This document shows, piece after piece, positions 1-9,073 of a stretch of 64,000 nucleotides of DNA. The DNA is from Natronincola peptidivorans (GTDB lineage: Bacteria; Bacillota; Clostridia; Peptostreptococcales; Natronincolaceae). Within the stretch, counting starts at the first letter, position 1. Each line of letters opens with the position of its first letter. A program made the position numbers and the translations under genes. The notes under the pieces are model-generated. The model saw nothing but the letters and a program-made list of their open reading frames with translations, searched no databases and was not told where the DNA came from. The stretch spans positions 399,400 through 463,399 of the forward strand of contig NZ_FOHU01000001.1 of the NCBI RefSeq assembly GCF_900111615.1. Reading direction: 5' to 3'.

Positions 1-62
1 CTATCAGCTAGAGGTGCTGTATTACTTAATGTCTTTTCTTTAGTTAAATCAAATAAATCCAT
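1..62 (-). CDS. rarA: Replication-associated recombination protein A (RarA/MgsA-like AAA+ ATPase), 5' end only
   Basis: Only the first 20 codons lie in the window; the gene runs off the left edge. The peptide begins MDLFDLTKEK and continues to APLAD, which matches the usual RarA N-terminus (MDLFD...PLA.R) before the AAA+ module. RarA is a clamp-loader-like ATPase acting at stalled replication forks. An AAGGATG Shine-Dalgarno overlaps the stop of the threonine aldolase gene just upstream, so the two are probably cotranscribed. Identification rests on about 20 residues and is moderately secure. Confidence 0.6.
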   Translation of the reverse strand, partial: MDLFDLTKEKTLSNTAPLAD

Positions 63-68
63 TCAGCA

Positions 69-1106
69 TCATCCTTGGTTTATAGTTTCTTTTATCATTT
101 CTATTGCTTCCTTCACATCATCACTGCTAACATCTTTATGGGTAACGAATCTTATTACATCATTATTTCGTGGATTAGATAAAAGTCCTCTTTCTTGGAG
201 TTTTGGTATTAATTGATTTGTTGATAGTCCGGTATTTGAAAAATCTACATTTACTATATTGGTATGAATTTTTTCTATATCTATATTTATACCTGCTAAT
301 TTATTTAATCCTTTTGCTAAGAGCTTTGCGTTTGTATGATCTATATCCAACACCTTAGGCATTTCCTCCAAAGCTAAGATTCCTGCTGCTGCAATAACCC
401 CAACTTGTCTCATGCCGCCCCCTAGCATCTTTCTAAGTTTCCTCGCTTTTTTAATAAAATCCTTTGTCCCCACAAGCATACTTCCTATAGGAGATCCCAA
501 TCCTTTTGAGAAACAGAACATAACAGAATCTGTAAATCGTGCAATTTCTTTTACATCTTTATTTAAATATCTTGATGCATTAAAGATTCTTGCCCCATCA
601 AGATGCAAAGGTATATTTTTATGCTTAGCCAAAGCATATATGCTTTCCATATTCTCTAGTGGAACCACCATCCCACCCGCCATGTTATGGGTGTTCTCTA
701 GACAAATCAACCCAGTTTCAGGAAAATGAATATTTTCTTTCCTTATAGCATTTTCTAAATCTTTTGGTGACATAACCCCATCGATACCTTTAATAGGCTT
801 TGCTTGCACTCCTGCTACTCTAGCTATACCTGCAACTTCATATAAATAAATATGACAATTCTCCTCTAATATGATTTCCTGTCCAGGTGTTGTATGACTC
901 ATAATAGCCAATAGATTACCCATTGTTCCAGTAGGGACGAACAAGCCAGCTTCTTTTCCTAATAATTCAGCCGCTAATGCCTCTAATTTATTTACAGTAC
1001 TATCATCTCCATATACATCATCTCCTAGCTCTGCTTGTACCATTCTTTCAAGCATTTTTGCTGTAGGCATGGTGACAGTATCACTTCTAAAATCAAGTTT
1101 TTTCAT
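69..1106 (-). CDS. ltaE: Low-specificity L-threonine aldolase, PLP-dependent
   Basis: 345 aa fold-type I PLP enzyme that cleaves L-threonine or L-allo-threonine to glycine and acetaldehyde in the cytosol. The family N-terminus (MKKLDFRSDTVTMPT), the ELGDDVYGDD motif and the PLP lysine in FCFSKGLGSPIGS are all present, and the length is normal. The start at 1106 is chosen over an upstream ATG because AAAGGAG lies 7 nt before it. The gene is followed within a few bases by the rarA-like gene. A strong terminator separates it from the gene upstream, so it probably has its own promoter. With glyA, sdaAA/AB and the ThrE pair it forms part of a Ser/Thr/Gly theme in this window. Confidence 0.9.
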   Translation of the reverse strand: MKKLDFRSDTVTMPTAKMLERMVQAELGDDVYGDDSTVNKLEALAAELLGKEAGLFVPTGTMGNLLAIMSHTTPGQEIILEENCHIYLYEVAGIARVAGVQAKPIKGIDGVMSPKDLENAIRKENIHFPETGLICLENTHNMAGGMVVPLENMESIYALAKHKNIPLHLDGARIFNASRYLNKDVKEIARFTDSVMFCFSKGLGSPIGSMLVGTKDFIKKARKLRKMLGGGMRQVGVIAAAGILALEEMPKVLDIDHTNAKLLAKGLNKLAGINIDIEKIHTNIVNVDFSNTGLSTNQLIPKLQERGLLSNPRNNDVIRFVTHKDVSSDDVKEAIEMIKETINQG

Positions 1107-1174
1107 CGTTTTCACTCCTTTATGAAGTCTTGATACTATTATAATCGATTTATAGTATTTTTCCAATGAAACCG

Positions 1175-1212
1175 CAAAAAAAATCTGATGTCATATGACA
1201 TCAGATTTTTTC
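1175..1212 (-). terminator. Intrinsic terminator of the 1229-2203 gene
   Basis: Near-perfect palindrome with stem CTGATGTCAT/ATGACATCAG, flanked by eight A on the left and six T on the right. On the minus strand it ends in a T8 run. It lies just after the stop of the 1229-2203 gene and insulates the threonine aldolase gene. Confidence 0.85.
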
Positions 1213-1228
1213 GCTATTTTAACTTTTT

Positions 1229-2203
1229 TTACTCCTCTGTTAACGACTCAGCCTCATAAGTTTCATATCTTGGTCTATGTGGTGGGCATGGCTTCGGAGG
1301 ATGAGGTATAAATTGTTCAGTTATTTGTGGCGGGAATAGTGGTGGGAAGTCTTCTATTATTGGTCTAGTTCTTGGCTCTTGTTCGCAGAAGCCTGTGCTT
1401 AATACACAAAGCTGAACAGGAACTTTTATTTTCTTTTCACAGGTAACAGCTATCGCTATTAATAAGTTTGCAAATATTTCTCCTGTTGTAGGGTTAAAAA
1501 TAATGTCTCTTTGCAAGCTTTGAGTAGCTAATCTAGCAACAAATGAAACATTGCAGAACTCTGTGAATTGTGGTAAGAAGGCAGAATCAAATACAGATGG
1601 CATACATAATTCAAAGAAGTTTGTTAGAGTTTGATTCACTGGAACTAGTGTCTTAAGGGTAGCTACTCTTGTTACTCCTTGTGCGTCTATATATTCTACA
1701 TCTACTGCTACAAATACATTACCTCTAATTGCAATCTCTTGAGAACCGAAAATTGGTGTTCCCAAACCTACTTCATCACATTCATTGGTATCTGTATAAA
1801 TTAAATACTGTAATATACCTGCGGGACCAGGCACGGTAACAGGACAACCTTTGCCATCTAGCACGAATTCTGCACCTGATAGTGTTGTTTTTGGTGTAAT
1901 CTCTAGATTTCTACGATCATTAATGTTTTTAGGATTAAAGAATTTTCTAGCCCGTATATCTAGTACTCTTGTGATCTTAGATTTTGGGCCGCACCTTGTT
2001 GTTGGCAGGGCACCAAGAGGTACTTTTGAAGCAGGTTGCAATCCTGGTAGATTAAAGGTCACCGAATCATATACTTTATCAATAAAAATACACTCACCTA
2101 CTACATTACTTAAATCTCCATCAAACACACATCCAGTATCTGCTATACAACATGGTTCTTCTATTTGTGCTGCTTCAAGGTTTGGATTATTTCTATCCTT
2201 CAT
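1229..2203 (-). CDS. Orphan Cys-rich protein, possible spore-surface component
   Basis: 324 aa; I do not recognise a named family. Visible features: 13 cysteines spread over the chain (a CC pair near residue 18, then single Cys at wide intervals), beta-rich segments such as EIAIRGNVFVAVDVEYID, no signal peptide or membrane segment, and a proline-rich acidic tail (FPPLFPPQ, PHPPKPCPPHRPR, AESLTEE). Cys-rich, Pro-tailed proteins without export signals are common in clostridial spore coats, so a coat or exosporium role is possible, but this is inference only. The start at 2203 is preferred over a TTG at 2212 because GGAG sits 9 nt upstream. It is a single-gene unit with its own terminator, divergent from the pair at 2436-3888. 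Confidence 0.75.
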   Translation of the reverse strand: MKDRNNPNLEAAQIEEPCCIADTGCVFDGDLSNVVGECIFIDKVYDSVTFNLPGLQPASKVPLGALPTTRCGPKSKITRVLDIRARKFFNPKNINDRRNLEITPKTTLSGAEFVLDGKGCPVTVPGPAGILQYLIYTDTNECDEVGLGTPIFGSQEIAIRGNVFVAVDVEYIDAQGVTRVATLKTLVPVNQTLTNFFELCMPSVFDSAFLPQFTEFCNVSFVARLATQSLQRDIIFNPTTGEIFANLLIAIAVTCEKKIKVPVQLCVLSTGFCEQEPRTRPIIEDFPPLFPPQITEQFIPHPPKPCPPHRPRYETYEAESLTEE

Positions 2204-2435
2204 TAAACTCAACTCCTTTTTTTAATATAGCTTTAACACTTAAATTACTTCCCTTACTGTAAAATATGTTAATCCCCTGGTTTAGGTGCTAATTATTCAG
2301 CTTTTTTTATGAATAAATATCTTAGTTTTCCTATTGTAAAGTATGCACCCATTACTTCCCTGGTTCTAATTATATGTAATTTTTATTATTCATTAGCATA
2401 TATTTTACTAATAAATAGTATTAGGATGTGATTAT

Positions 2436-3476
2436 GTGGGTTTTGTGACTGGTTATGAGTTTATTGTTATAACCTCAAAAAATCAAATATACAATTTTTA
2501 TTTGAATGAAAAACAACAGCTTGAGTATATCACAACTGATGAAAGTAGAAGGTGGGCAGAAAAAAGTATTGTTTCTCAAGAAAAAGTGAATAGCTTTTCC
2601 ATAGAGATTGATCCCATGGATAAAATTCATATATTAACTTATACAAAAAAAGGGGCATTATATTATCATTTCCTATCGAATGATCAGTGGATGCATGAAA
2701 TAATCAAAGACTATTCTCCCGATAATTTTATAGTTTATTATCCAGTGATAAAAAGGTTTGATCAAGATATACACTTCTTTTATTATCTACAATCTAAGAA
2801 AAAGAAGAATATATGTGATTTAGTTCATTTAATTCAAGATGGAGATAAATTCAAAGAAATACTTAGTATTAATGCTACTTATGATAAATACATGAATCCA
2901 TTTCATATATTTGATGGAAAGGAAAATCTTTATCTTTTATATACTTCAATAGAAGAAAACTATAGTCAATTATTCCTAAATACTTATGACAAGATTAATT
3001 CTAAGTGGGAAAAATCTATTCAAATCACTCATTCTCCAATAGATAAGGTCTATCTCTATGGCCTATTCATTAATGATGCTGATTTTCATATCTCTTGGAG
3101 TGAACATGATGAGAAAGGGTTAATTGTAAAATATATGTGTTCTCATAAAAACAAGCTAAAAGAAACCACTACTGTATTATCTCTTTCTGAAAAGCTTAAT
3201 TGTTCTTTTCCTATACTTATTAATTATAAGAATATATTATGGTGCGTGTGGACGCAAATGAATAAATTGTATTCCTGTTATTCTATTGATGAAGGAGAAA
3301 GTTGGTCTATGCCTACATTGAGACATGAGAGCCAGGGAATTGGCTTCAAACTATATGGATATAGATCTAACACTGACAGTATTGAAAATTCAATTCATTG
3401 CAACTATTTGTTTGGTAGTTTGTATCCTAAAATCCAGTTTTTAGGTTTCGGAGGTGAAAAATATGATGAAATATGA
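2436..3476 (+). CDS. Orphan protein, probable beta-propeller (sialidase-like repeats)
   Basis: 346 aa, function unknown. The chain has a recurrent beta-strand-rich period of about 45-50 residues. Recurring pieces are IHILTYTKKGALYYH, IHFFYYLQS, LYLLYTSIEE, FHISWSEHD, LWCVWTQMNKLYS and CYSIDEGESWSMP. Alternating hydrophobic strands and a final S.D.GESW (BNR/Asp-box-like) element fit a six- or seven-bladed propeller. There is no signal peptide. The start is a GTG at 2436, preceded by GGATG; no in-frame ATG exists between it and the upstream stop. It overlaps the next gene by 14 nt, so the two products are probably made together. The propeller is inferred from pattern only. Confidence 0.7.
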   Translation: MGFVTGYEFIVITSKNQIYNFYLNEKQQLEYITTDESRRWAEKSIVSQEKVNSFSIEIDPMDKIHILTYTKKGALYYHFLSNDQWMHEIIKDYSPDNFIVYYPVIKRFDQDIHFFYYLQSKKKKNICDLVHLIQDGDKFKEILSINATYDKYMNPFHIFDGKENLYLLYTSIEENYSQLFLNTYDKINSKWEKSIQITHSPIDKVYLYGLFINDADFHISWSEHDEKGLIVKYMCSHKNKLKETTTVLSLSEKLNCSFPILINYKNILWCVWTQMNKLYSCYSIDEGESWSMPTLRHESQGIGFKLYGYRSNTDSIENSIHCNYLFGSLYPKIQFLGFGGEKYDEI

Positions 3477-3888
3477 AAAAACAAATAATAACTTTATACC
3501 TAAGGAAAAGAAAAGTACTTCCGTAATAGATTTGCAGGCACTAGAAAAAGAAAATAAATTCCTAACAGAAGAAAAGGATAGATTATTAGCTGCATTAGAC
3601 GGATACGAGCATCAATTTAGCAATATCCAAAAAGAGCTTCAAAACAAAGAAAGCGAAATCATAACTTCAAAGAATCAAATACTTTCTTTGGAAGATAATA
3701 TTAGTAAGTTTGAAATGCTAAGAGATGATTTGCACCAAGTAGATACATTAAAGCATGAGATTGAAACCCTTAATAATCAAATTGCAAAACTGGAGGAGGA
3801 AAATTTACTTTTAAAAGAAGAGGTAACATCTTCTAAACAACATGTTCAGATGCTATACCTTATGTTATTAGTTGTAGCAATTATTTAG
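3463..3888 (+). CDS. Small coiled-coil protein with C-terminal hydrophobic tail
   Basis: 141 aa. Residues from about 20 to 120 are almost entirely charged heptad-type coiled coil (LEKENKFLTEEKDRLLAALDG, LEEENLLLKEEV). The chain ends in a hydrophobic stretch (MLYLMLLVVAII) that could anchor the C-terminus in the membrane. GGAGGTG at 3450 favours the ATG at 3463 over the GTG at 3454 that lies inside the Shine-Dalgarno. The start lies inside the end of the propeller-like gene, implying translational coupling. No family is recognised; a membrane-tethered scaffold is one possible role. Confidence 0.75.
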   Translation: MMKYEKTNNNFIPKEKKSTSVIDLQALEKENKFLTEEKDRLLAALDGYEHQFSNIQKELQNKESEIITSKNQILSLEDNISKFEMLRDDLHQVDTLKHEIETLNNQIAKLEEENLLLKEEVTSSKQHVQMLYLMLLVVAII

Positions 3889-3898
3889 CCTACATAAA

Positions 3899-3923
3899 AA
3901 CCCCCTTTCATTCAGGGGTTCAA
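3899..3923. terminator. Hairpin after the 2436-3888 pair
   Basis: AACCCC/GGGGTT stem with a 10-nt loop directly after the coiled-coil stop. The plus-strand side has only a weak T tract; the minus-strand side ends in T5. It probably ends the plus-strand pair and may act in both directions. Confidence 0.55.
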
Positions 3924-4001
3924 AATATTGTTTTCTTTACCTATGGTACTCACCATAATCAGCACAATCTATATACTCTTTATAATTATATTTATTCATA
4001 C

Positions 4002-4047
4002 AAAAGAGATTGCAACCTGCCACCTTCAGTGACAGATTGCAATCTCT
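4002..4047 (-). terminator. Terminator of the ornithine operon
   Basis: Perfect 11-bp stem (AGAGATTGCAA/TTGCAATCTCT) with a 21-nt loop that can form extra pairs. It lies 5 nt after the orr stop and is followed on the minus strand by TTTTG. The T tract is short, but the position is right for the end of the operon. Confidence 0.7.
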
Positions 4048-4052
4048 AATAA

Positions 4053-5117
4053 TTATTTTATTATTTTTTTATAAACATATTCACTAGTCATGAGTGCCAG
4101 CATAGCACCATAGCTAACATGAAAACTTAATTCATCTCCTATGTTTAACATTCTATCATAATCTGTTATATCCACAATAAGGTGATCGCTGCTGCTGCCT
4201 AGTATGTCTAGTCCTTTTTCAACTGGTTTTATTTCATGGGTACCAAAATCCTGTTTTCCAATTGCCAGAATAGCTCTTTTTCTAAAGCCTTTATCTACAA
4301 ATACCGGAACGTTACCAAATGCATCTCTGCCGATTTCTCCTATTGGCACTGAAGGTTTTTCTTTGATTTCAACAATTTCTGCTACTAAGGTAAAAACATC
4401 CTGATAATTTTCAGTTATCTTATCTCCATATGCACTTTCTGTTCCTAATAAGATAGCCTCACCTAACCGAAGTTGATTGATTCCTTTTACTAATTTGCCT
4501 TGCTCTAATAAATACACACTGCTGGAATTACCACCACTAATAATTTCTAGTTCCGTCCCTAAGAATTCTTCAATATAATGTCCTAATTCTACTAACCTGC
4601 CGAGGTTTTTCTCATCAGGAATAACCCCTCCAAAACATGTTAAATTAGTACCTATCCCTATTACTTTAATATTCTTTAGTGTTTTTAATTCTTTACAAAC
4701 TGAAGTTAGCTCTTTTTCATCAAAATATCCTTCTCTTAAATCACCAAGATCCATCATCAATACGATTTTATGGAGCTTATCAAACTTAGAGGCATATTCA
4801 TTAAGAACCTTGATAGTTCCTATCTCTGAGTTTAAGCTGATATCTACGTGTTTTATTACCTCCCCTGCTTGACTAATCATGGGTAGTCTTAATAGTATTT
4901 TTTCTATAGGAAAATCTTTAAGTTTGATTAGATTTTCTACTCTAGAATCTGCAAAATATTTTACGCCGCCATCATAAATTGCTTCAGCAACTTCTGGCAT
5001 AGCACAAAATCCCTTAGTAACTGCTGCTACATGAATATCATATTCTTTATATTTACTTACCATTCTATTGGTGTTATGTTTTAATTTATTATAATTTATT
5101 TCAATTCTTGGGTTCAT
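4053..5117 (-). CDS. orr: Ornithine racemase, PLP-dependent
   Basis: 354 aa protein of the alanine racemase N-terminal (fold-type III) family. It interconverts L- and D-ornithine and so supplies the D-ornithine substrate of OraSE. The PLP lysine is in AAVTKGFCA near residue 35, and the motifs YFADSRVENL and ISGGNSSS are as in clostridial ornithine racemases. The ATG directly abuts the stop of the GlmL-like gene, whose last codons supply the AGGGAGG Shine-Dalgarno. It is the last gene of the ornithine operon and is followed by a terminator. The family alone could be a generic amino-acid racemase; the operon context makes ornithine the likely substrate. Confidence 0.92.
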   Translation of the reverse strand: MNPRIEINYNKLKHNTNRMVSKYKEYDIHVAAVTKGFCAMPEVAEAIYDGGVKYFADSRVENLIKLKDFPIEKILLRLPMISQAGEVIKHVDISLNSEIGTIKVLNEYASKFDKLHKIVLMMDLGDLREGYFDEKELTSVCKELKTLKNIKVIGIGTNLTCFGGVIPDEKNLGRLVELGHYIEEFLGTELEIISGGNSSSVYLLEQGKLVKGINQLRLGEAILLGTESAYGDKITENYQDVFTLVAEIVEIKEKPSVPIGEIGRDAFGNVPVFVDKGFRKRAILAIGKQDFGTHEIKPVEKGLDILGSSSDHLIVDITDYDRMLNIGDELSFHVSYGAMLALMTSEYVYKKIIK

Positions 5118-6488
5118 TTAATCCTCCCTCTGACTTATTCCCATACTTTGCTGCATTAAGCTAAGAGCAGCTTCTGGGTATCGCTTGGCCAAGACTCCTA
5201 AGGATGCCATAATATAATAATTGTCTATTATAATCTCAGCTTCTTCGGTTGGTAACAACATATTTTCTTTATTTTTATTGATAGCTTTTTTTAAAATATC
5301 CTTCCCATTAGGTAGCCTTGTCAAAGCTCCTCCAGTACCTACAATATACTTTACGTTAGATAAATCCTTTCCTTCAGCAACAGTGGTTTTACCACCTGGA
5401 CCATAGAGGTATCTTAGTTTTCCAGCATGTCGTTCTAAAGCTACCATTACTGCCTCTAATGTCAGTCTTTCTACAAATGCTATTTCTTCTGAAGTTTTTG
5501 GGATGGGTGAATAAGTTTCTACTATTTTATCTATATTTAATTCCATTTCTTTATACAGCTTTTCTTTTCCAATTATTTCTACTATGTTTAACATATTGAC
5601 AAATACCCCTAAATCCCCCTCAACAGTTCTTTTGGCTATAGGCTCAGGGCTTATTAAAATGCGATTAATTTCTTCACTGCCTTCTGTGACAGAGTGTAGA
5701 TCTGTTGTAGCCCCTCCTACATCAAAGGTAATCAAATCCCCTAAAGCTTCCTTTAAAAGTTTGGAAGCTTCCATGACTGCACCTGGGGTTGGTATAATAG
5801 GTCCATTTACCATATCTTTTACTTTTGTCATGCCGGCAGCATGAATAATATGTTCCTCAAAGACATCTTGAATCACTTTACGAGTAGGCTCAATATTTAA
5901 TTGATCAATTTTAGGATATACATTTTCAATCATATACAATTTTTTATCTGTATTAAGAAAGATCTCTTTAATTTCCTCTTGGTTTTCTATGTTTCCTGCA
6001 TAGACTATAGGAATATCTAAATCTAATTCTACTATTTTTTCTGCATTATAAATAGCAGTATCTCTTTCACCGTAATCTACACCGCCAGCAATTAAGATAA
6101 TATTGGGTTTAATCTCCATTATTTTTTTTATATCTGTCCTTCTTAATTTTCCGGCAGTTATATTATGAATAATAGCACCTGCTCCAAGAGCTGCTTCTTT
6201 AGCTGCTCTAACAGTCATGTCATAAACCAGTCCATGTACAGTCATTTTTAGGCCGCCAGCAGCACTGCTGGTGGCTAACATTTCGTTGTACTCAATGGTG
6301 TCAGTATTTAGATGCTTTCTTAAATCCTCCACGGCACCTTGTAGACCTATGTTGACATCACCCTCCAAAACTGTCGTAGGGAATTGCCCCTGTCCAATAA
6401 ATTTAGGACAGGGGGTGTGAATGTTTTGAAAAGCATTAACCACAGTCGTTGTACTTCCTATTTCTGCAACTAGAACATCAATTCTCAT
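5118..6488 (-). CDS. GlmL/MutL-type ATPase, likely reactivase of the B12 aminomutase
   Basis: 456 aa protein of the GlmL (MutL of the glutamate mutase locus) family, an ASKHA-fold ATPase unrelated to the DNA-repair MutL. The phosphate-binding motif LVAEIGSTTT is at the N-terminus, with FDVGGATTDLHS and a glycine-rich YIVGTGGALTRLP further on. In this family the protein is thought to assist adenosylcobalamin mutases by cofactor exchange or reactivation. Its start overlaps the end of oraE by 11 nt, so the partner here should be the D-ornithine aminomutase. The specific function is inferred from context. Confidence 0.88.
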   Translation of the reverse strand: MRIDVLVAEIGSTTTVVNAFQNIHTPCPKFIGQGQFPTTVLEGDVNIGLQGAVEDLRKHLNTDTIEYNEMLATSSAAGGLKMTVHGLVYDMTVRAAKEAALGAGAIIHNITAGKLRRTDIKKIMEIKPNIILIAGGVDYGERDTAIYNAEKIVELDLDIPIVYAGNIENQEEIKEIFLNTDKKLYMIENVYPKIDQLNIEPTRKVIQDVFEEHIIHAAGMTKVKDMVNGPIIPTPGAVMEASKLLKEALGDLITFDVGGATTDLHSVTEGSEEINRILISPEPIAKRTVEGDLGVFVNMLNIVEIIGKEKLYKEMELNIDKIVETYSPIPKTSEEIAFVERLTLEAVMVALERHAGKLRYLYGPGGKTTVAEGKDLSNVKYIVGTGGALTRLPNGKDILKKAINKNKENMLLPTEEAEIIIDNYYIMASLGVLAKRYPEAALSLMQQSMGISQRED

Positions 6489-8688
6489 TTTTTATTTCAC
6501 TTCTTCTCTTTACAAGGAAGGTAGCTACATGAATACCTTGGGTACCTCTACCAAAACCTGCATCTATCCCTTGTTTCGTTGCTAGCTCAGGACTAACCTG
6601 AGTACCTCCACAAAGAATCATAATTTTATCTCGTATTCCTTTTTCCACACATAGTTCATGCATTCGTTTCATATTTTTATAATGAATATCGTCATGACTA
6701 ATAATCGTAGAGGCTAATATAGCATCAGCATTCAATTCTATCGCTGCATCCACTAATTTTTCTATGGCTACTGAAGTCCCTAAATAATGGCATTCAATAC
6801 CGTATTTCTCTATGCCACCATGCTTTATATCGATAATTTCTCTCAATCCAACCGAATGCTCATCCTCTCCAACAGTACCAGCGACAATTTTCATAGGCTG
6901 ATTTTCAATTTCTTCTCTTATTTCATCATCTGACATAATTTCTGGCTCAGGAGGAATAACTAAATCCTTTGTATCAATAGTAAAGGCAAGTTTTCCTTTC
7001 ATTTCAATCCTAGTACCTTCAGCTGGATGCATCTCTTCTTTATGGATTACTTCTACATCCTCTAGTCCCATTTTTTTTGCCATTTCAAGAGAAGCGAATT
7101 CTGCAACACGCTTAGGAAGCGGTAGGAATAGATTGAGCATAATGTATCCATCTCCAAGCCATTCTACTTCTGGTTTTACTTTGGTGGATGATCTCAAATC
7201 CTCTGTTTCTTCAAGTCTTATGTTTACATTATCAGTTTCATCCAACTCATCAATGTACACTATTTTTTCTGGTTTTTCCAAGGTAGATCCATCGATAAGG
7301 TTTGCTGGATCATTTATTGCTTTTGAGTCATATTGTGCTACATTGTTGTAGCCAAAATGAGCTGTTACTGGAGCAAAATAATCTTCATCTCTCTCATAAA
7401 CTGTCCCTACTCCAATACCTCCATCTATCTTTCTTGCTATTCCATCCCCGTTTCTTTCAGGGTAGTATCCTGAATCAACAAAGAATCCATCCTCTACAGC
7501 TTTAAAATATCCTCCTACTTCCAGTACTTCCTCCATAAATAAGACAGCTCTTTCCTTTAGCTCTCTAACCTTGTCTCTTAATTCTCCTTCTTTCTTTAGC
7601 TCTATCATATCCATTAAGCCGTCTAGGCCTACCAATGCTTGTTTAGCTGTATCACATGCTTCGATATTATAGATATGCCAAGGTACATTTCTACCTTCAT
7701 CTGGTGTAATAGTAGATTGAATATCTGCTCTAGTAAGTCTAGAAATCAATAGATTTAACACATGGGTTACAGTAGCTTCTCTAGTAGAAGATTCCATATA
7801 TTTTGTATTCATTTGTGCTCTCATTTTATATTCAGTAAAAAGTTCCCTCAATGCTACAGCATAAGGTAAATCCAATGTTAAACAAGGAGCTGGCGGAGCT
7901 GTTGGAGGAACAGTAGATAAACATATGTTTTCCTTTTTCATTCCAACCTTTACAGAATATATAGAGTTTAATGCATGCTGCACCATTAGTTCTGGCATCA
8001 CCTTCCAAGCTTCTCTAGCTGTTGCATTAGCATTATGAGCACCATCTATTTGTGCAATATCTGCCCATACCATGGTTTTCTTAGCTTCAGCTGCGTCTAC
8101 AAAAGAACGAATCATATTTATATTTCTATAGAGTACATTGTATTGAGGATCTTGGTGAGCGCCATTTACTCCCTCTTCTGCAAACATAACAGCAATTTCT
8201 GGACCTGCAACCCCACTAATATAAGAATGATAATTAATAGGTCTTCCTACTTCTTCTTCAATAAAATCCAAAGCTTTTCTTTGAGCTCTCACCTGTTTTC
8301 TAGTTATAGGAATCCCTCCTATACCCTGAGGTGTGCCTTCAATTAAACCATCAAAATGACTTTGTCCAGCAGTCCTAATAACCATAATATGATCTGCACC
8401 ATGCCAAGCTGCCATTCTCATCCTGCGGATATCATCTTCAAATCTACCTGAAGCTATTTCCGTTGTTATTACTGCATCTGGCTGAGGATCAATGTTATTA
8501 AAATACTTTGCTGAGGGTAGAGGTGTACTATTTCCTAATGGTCTAGAAGCATCTTTAAATGTAAAAGGACCCATCTGCAGATTCTCTTCCTTATTACGCC
8601 AAGTCCATCCTCTTCGCTTTGGCCTATATTTGTCTAAATCCTTCAGTATATTTTTTATATCTAGCTTTTCATTCGGCTTCAAGGTCAT
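6478..8688 (-). CDS. oraE: D-ornithine 4,5-aminomutase, large (E) subunit
   Basis: 736 aa, the usual length for OraE. With OraS it converts D-ornithine to 2,4-diaminopentanoate using adenosylcobalamin and PLP. The N-terminal two thirds form the catalytic barrel. The C-terminal Rossmann-type domain carries the base-off cobalamin motif DxHxxG (DEHSVG, His about 611), and 11 residues later the lysine of IIDIKHGG (Lys about 622), which by analogy with known OraE and lysine aminomutase forms the PLP aldimine. LCGGTQVSPE and DAGFGRGT complete the B12 site. The start codon overlaps the oraS stop (TAATG), implying tight coupling and equal subunit synthesis. Confidence 0.96.
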   Translation of the reverse strand: MTLKPNEKLDIKNILKDLDKYRPKRRGWTWRNKEENLQMGPFTFKDASRPLGNSTPLPSAKYFNNIDPQPDAVITTEIASGRFEDDIRRMRMAAWHGADHIMVIRTAGQSHFDGLIEGTPQGIGGIPITRKQVRAQRKALDFIEEEVGRPINYHSYISGVAGPEIAVMFAEEGVNGAHQDPQYNVLYRNINMIRSFVDAAEAKKTMVWADIAQIDGAHNANATAREAWKVMPELMVQHALNSIYSVKVGMKKENICLSTVPPTAPPAPCLTLDLPYAVALRELFTEYKMRAQMNTKYMESSTREATVTHVLNLLISRLTRADIQSTITPDEGRNVPWHIYNIEACDTAKQALVGLDGLMDMIELKKEGELRDKVRELKERAVLFMEEVLEVGGYFKAVEDGFFVDSGYYPERNGDGIARKIDGGIGVGTVYERDEDYFAPVTAHFGYNNVAQYDSKAINDPANLIDGSTLEKPEKIVYIDELDETDNVNIRLEETEDLRSSTKVKPEVEWLGDGYIMLNLFLPLPKRVAEFASLEMAKKMGLEDVEVIHKEEMHPAEGTRIEMKGKLAFTIDTKDLVIPPEPEIMSDDEIREEIENQPMKIVAGTVGEDEHSVGLREIIDIKHGGIEKYGIECHYLGTSVAIEKLVDAAIELNADAILASTIISHDDIHYKNMKRMHELCVEKGIRDKIMILCGGTQVSPELATKQGIDAGFGRGTQGIHVATFLVKRRSEIKNEN

Positions 8689-9053
8689 TACTTTACACCT
8701 CCTTTAAAGATTGTAAGCACTTCATCCCATGATCTACCTTCTATTAATTCCAATCCTGCTTCTCTAATAGACATTTCTTTTGTTTTTGCTAATTTATATA
8801 CTACATGGCCTGCCCCTTTACCCATTAGGCCTCTATCAATAACGCCTTCTACGATAGTTTTAGCTTCTAAGCTGGAGAAACCCATTCTTAATAAAACTGA
8901 CCTTTCGATAGATGGTGTTGTATTATTTTGAGCTAGATCAATCATAGGATCCACAATTTTGCCCGCTAGCTCCCAGAATCTCTTATCTAAATCTTCATCT
9001 TTAAGATTTTTTAAATGTTGTCGCCGTTGCTGAAAATCATCGGCTCTTTTCAT
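8688..9053 (-). CDS. oraS: D-ornithine 4,5-aminomutase, small (S) subunit
   Basis: 121 aa, family-typical length and N-terminus (MKRADDFQQRR). It forms the heterotetrameric aminomutase with OraE. The sequence is mostly helical, with no cofactor motif of its own. The start at 9053 is selected over an upstream GTG-type start at 9068 because GGAGG lies 8 nt before it. It follows ortB after about 20 nt and overlaps oraE by one base. Confidence 0.95.
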   Translation of the reverse strand: MKRADDFQQRRQHLKNLKDEDLDKRFWELAGKIVDPMIDLAQNNTTPSIERSVLLRMGFSSLEAKTIVEGVIDRGLMGKGAGHVVYKLAKTKEMSIREAGLELIEGRSWDEVLTIFKGGVK

Positions 9054-9073
9054 TGACGTCACCTCCAAATTTT

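Noticed and set aside
7302-7505. Plus-strand frames opposite oraE and other ornithine genes
   Set aside because: Antisense shadows of strongly conserved coding regions, with no ribosome sites and low-complexity products.
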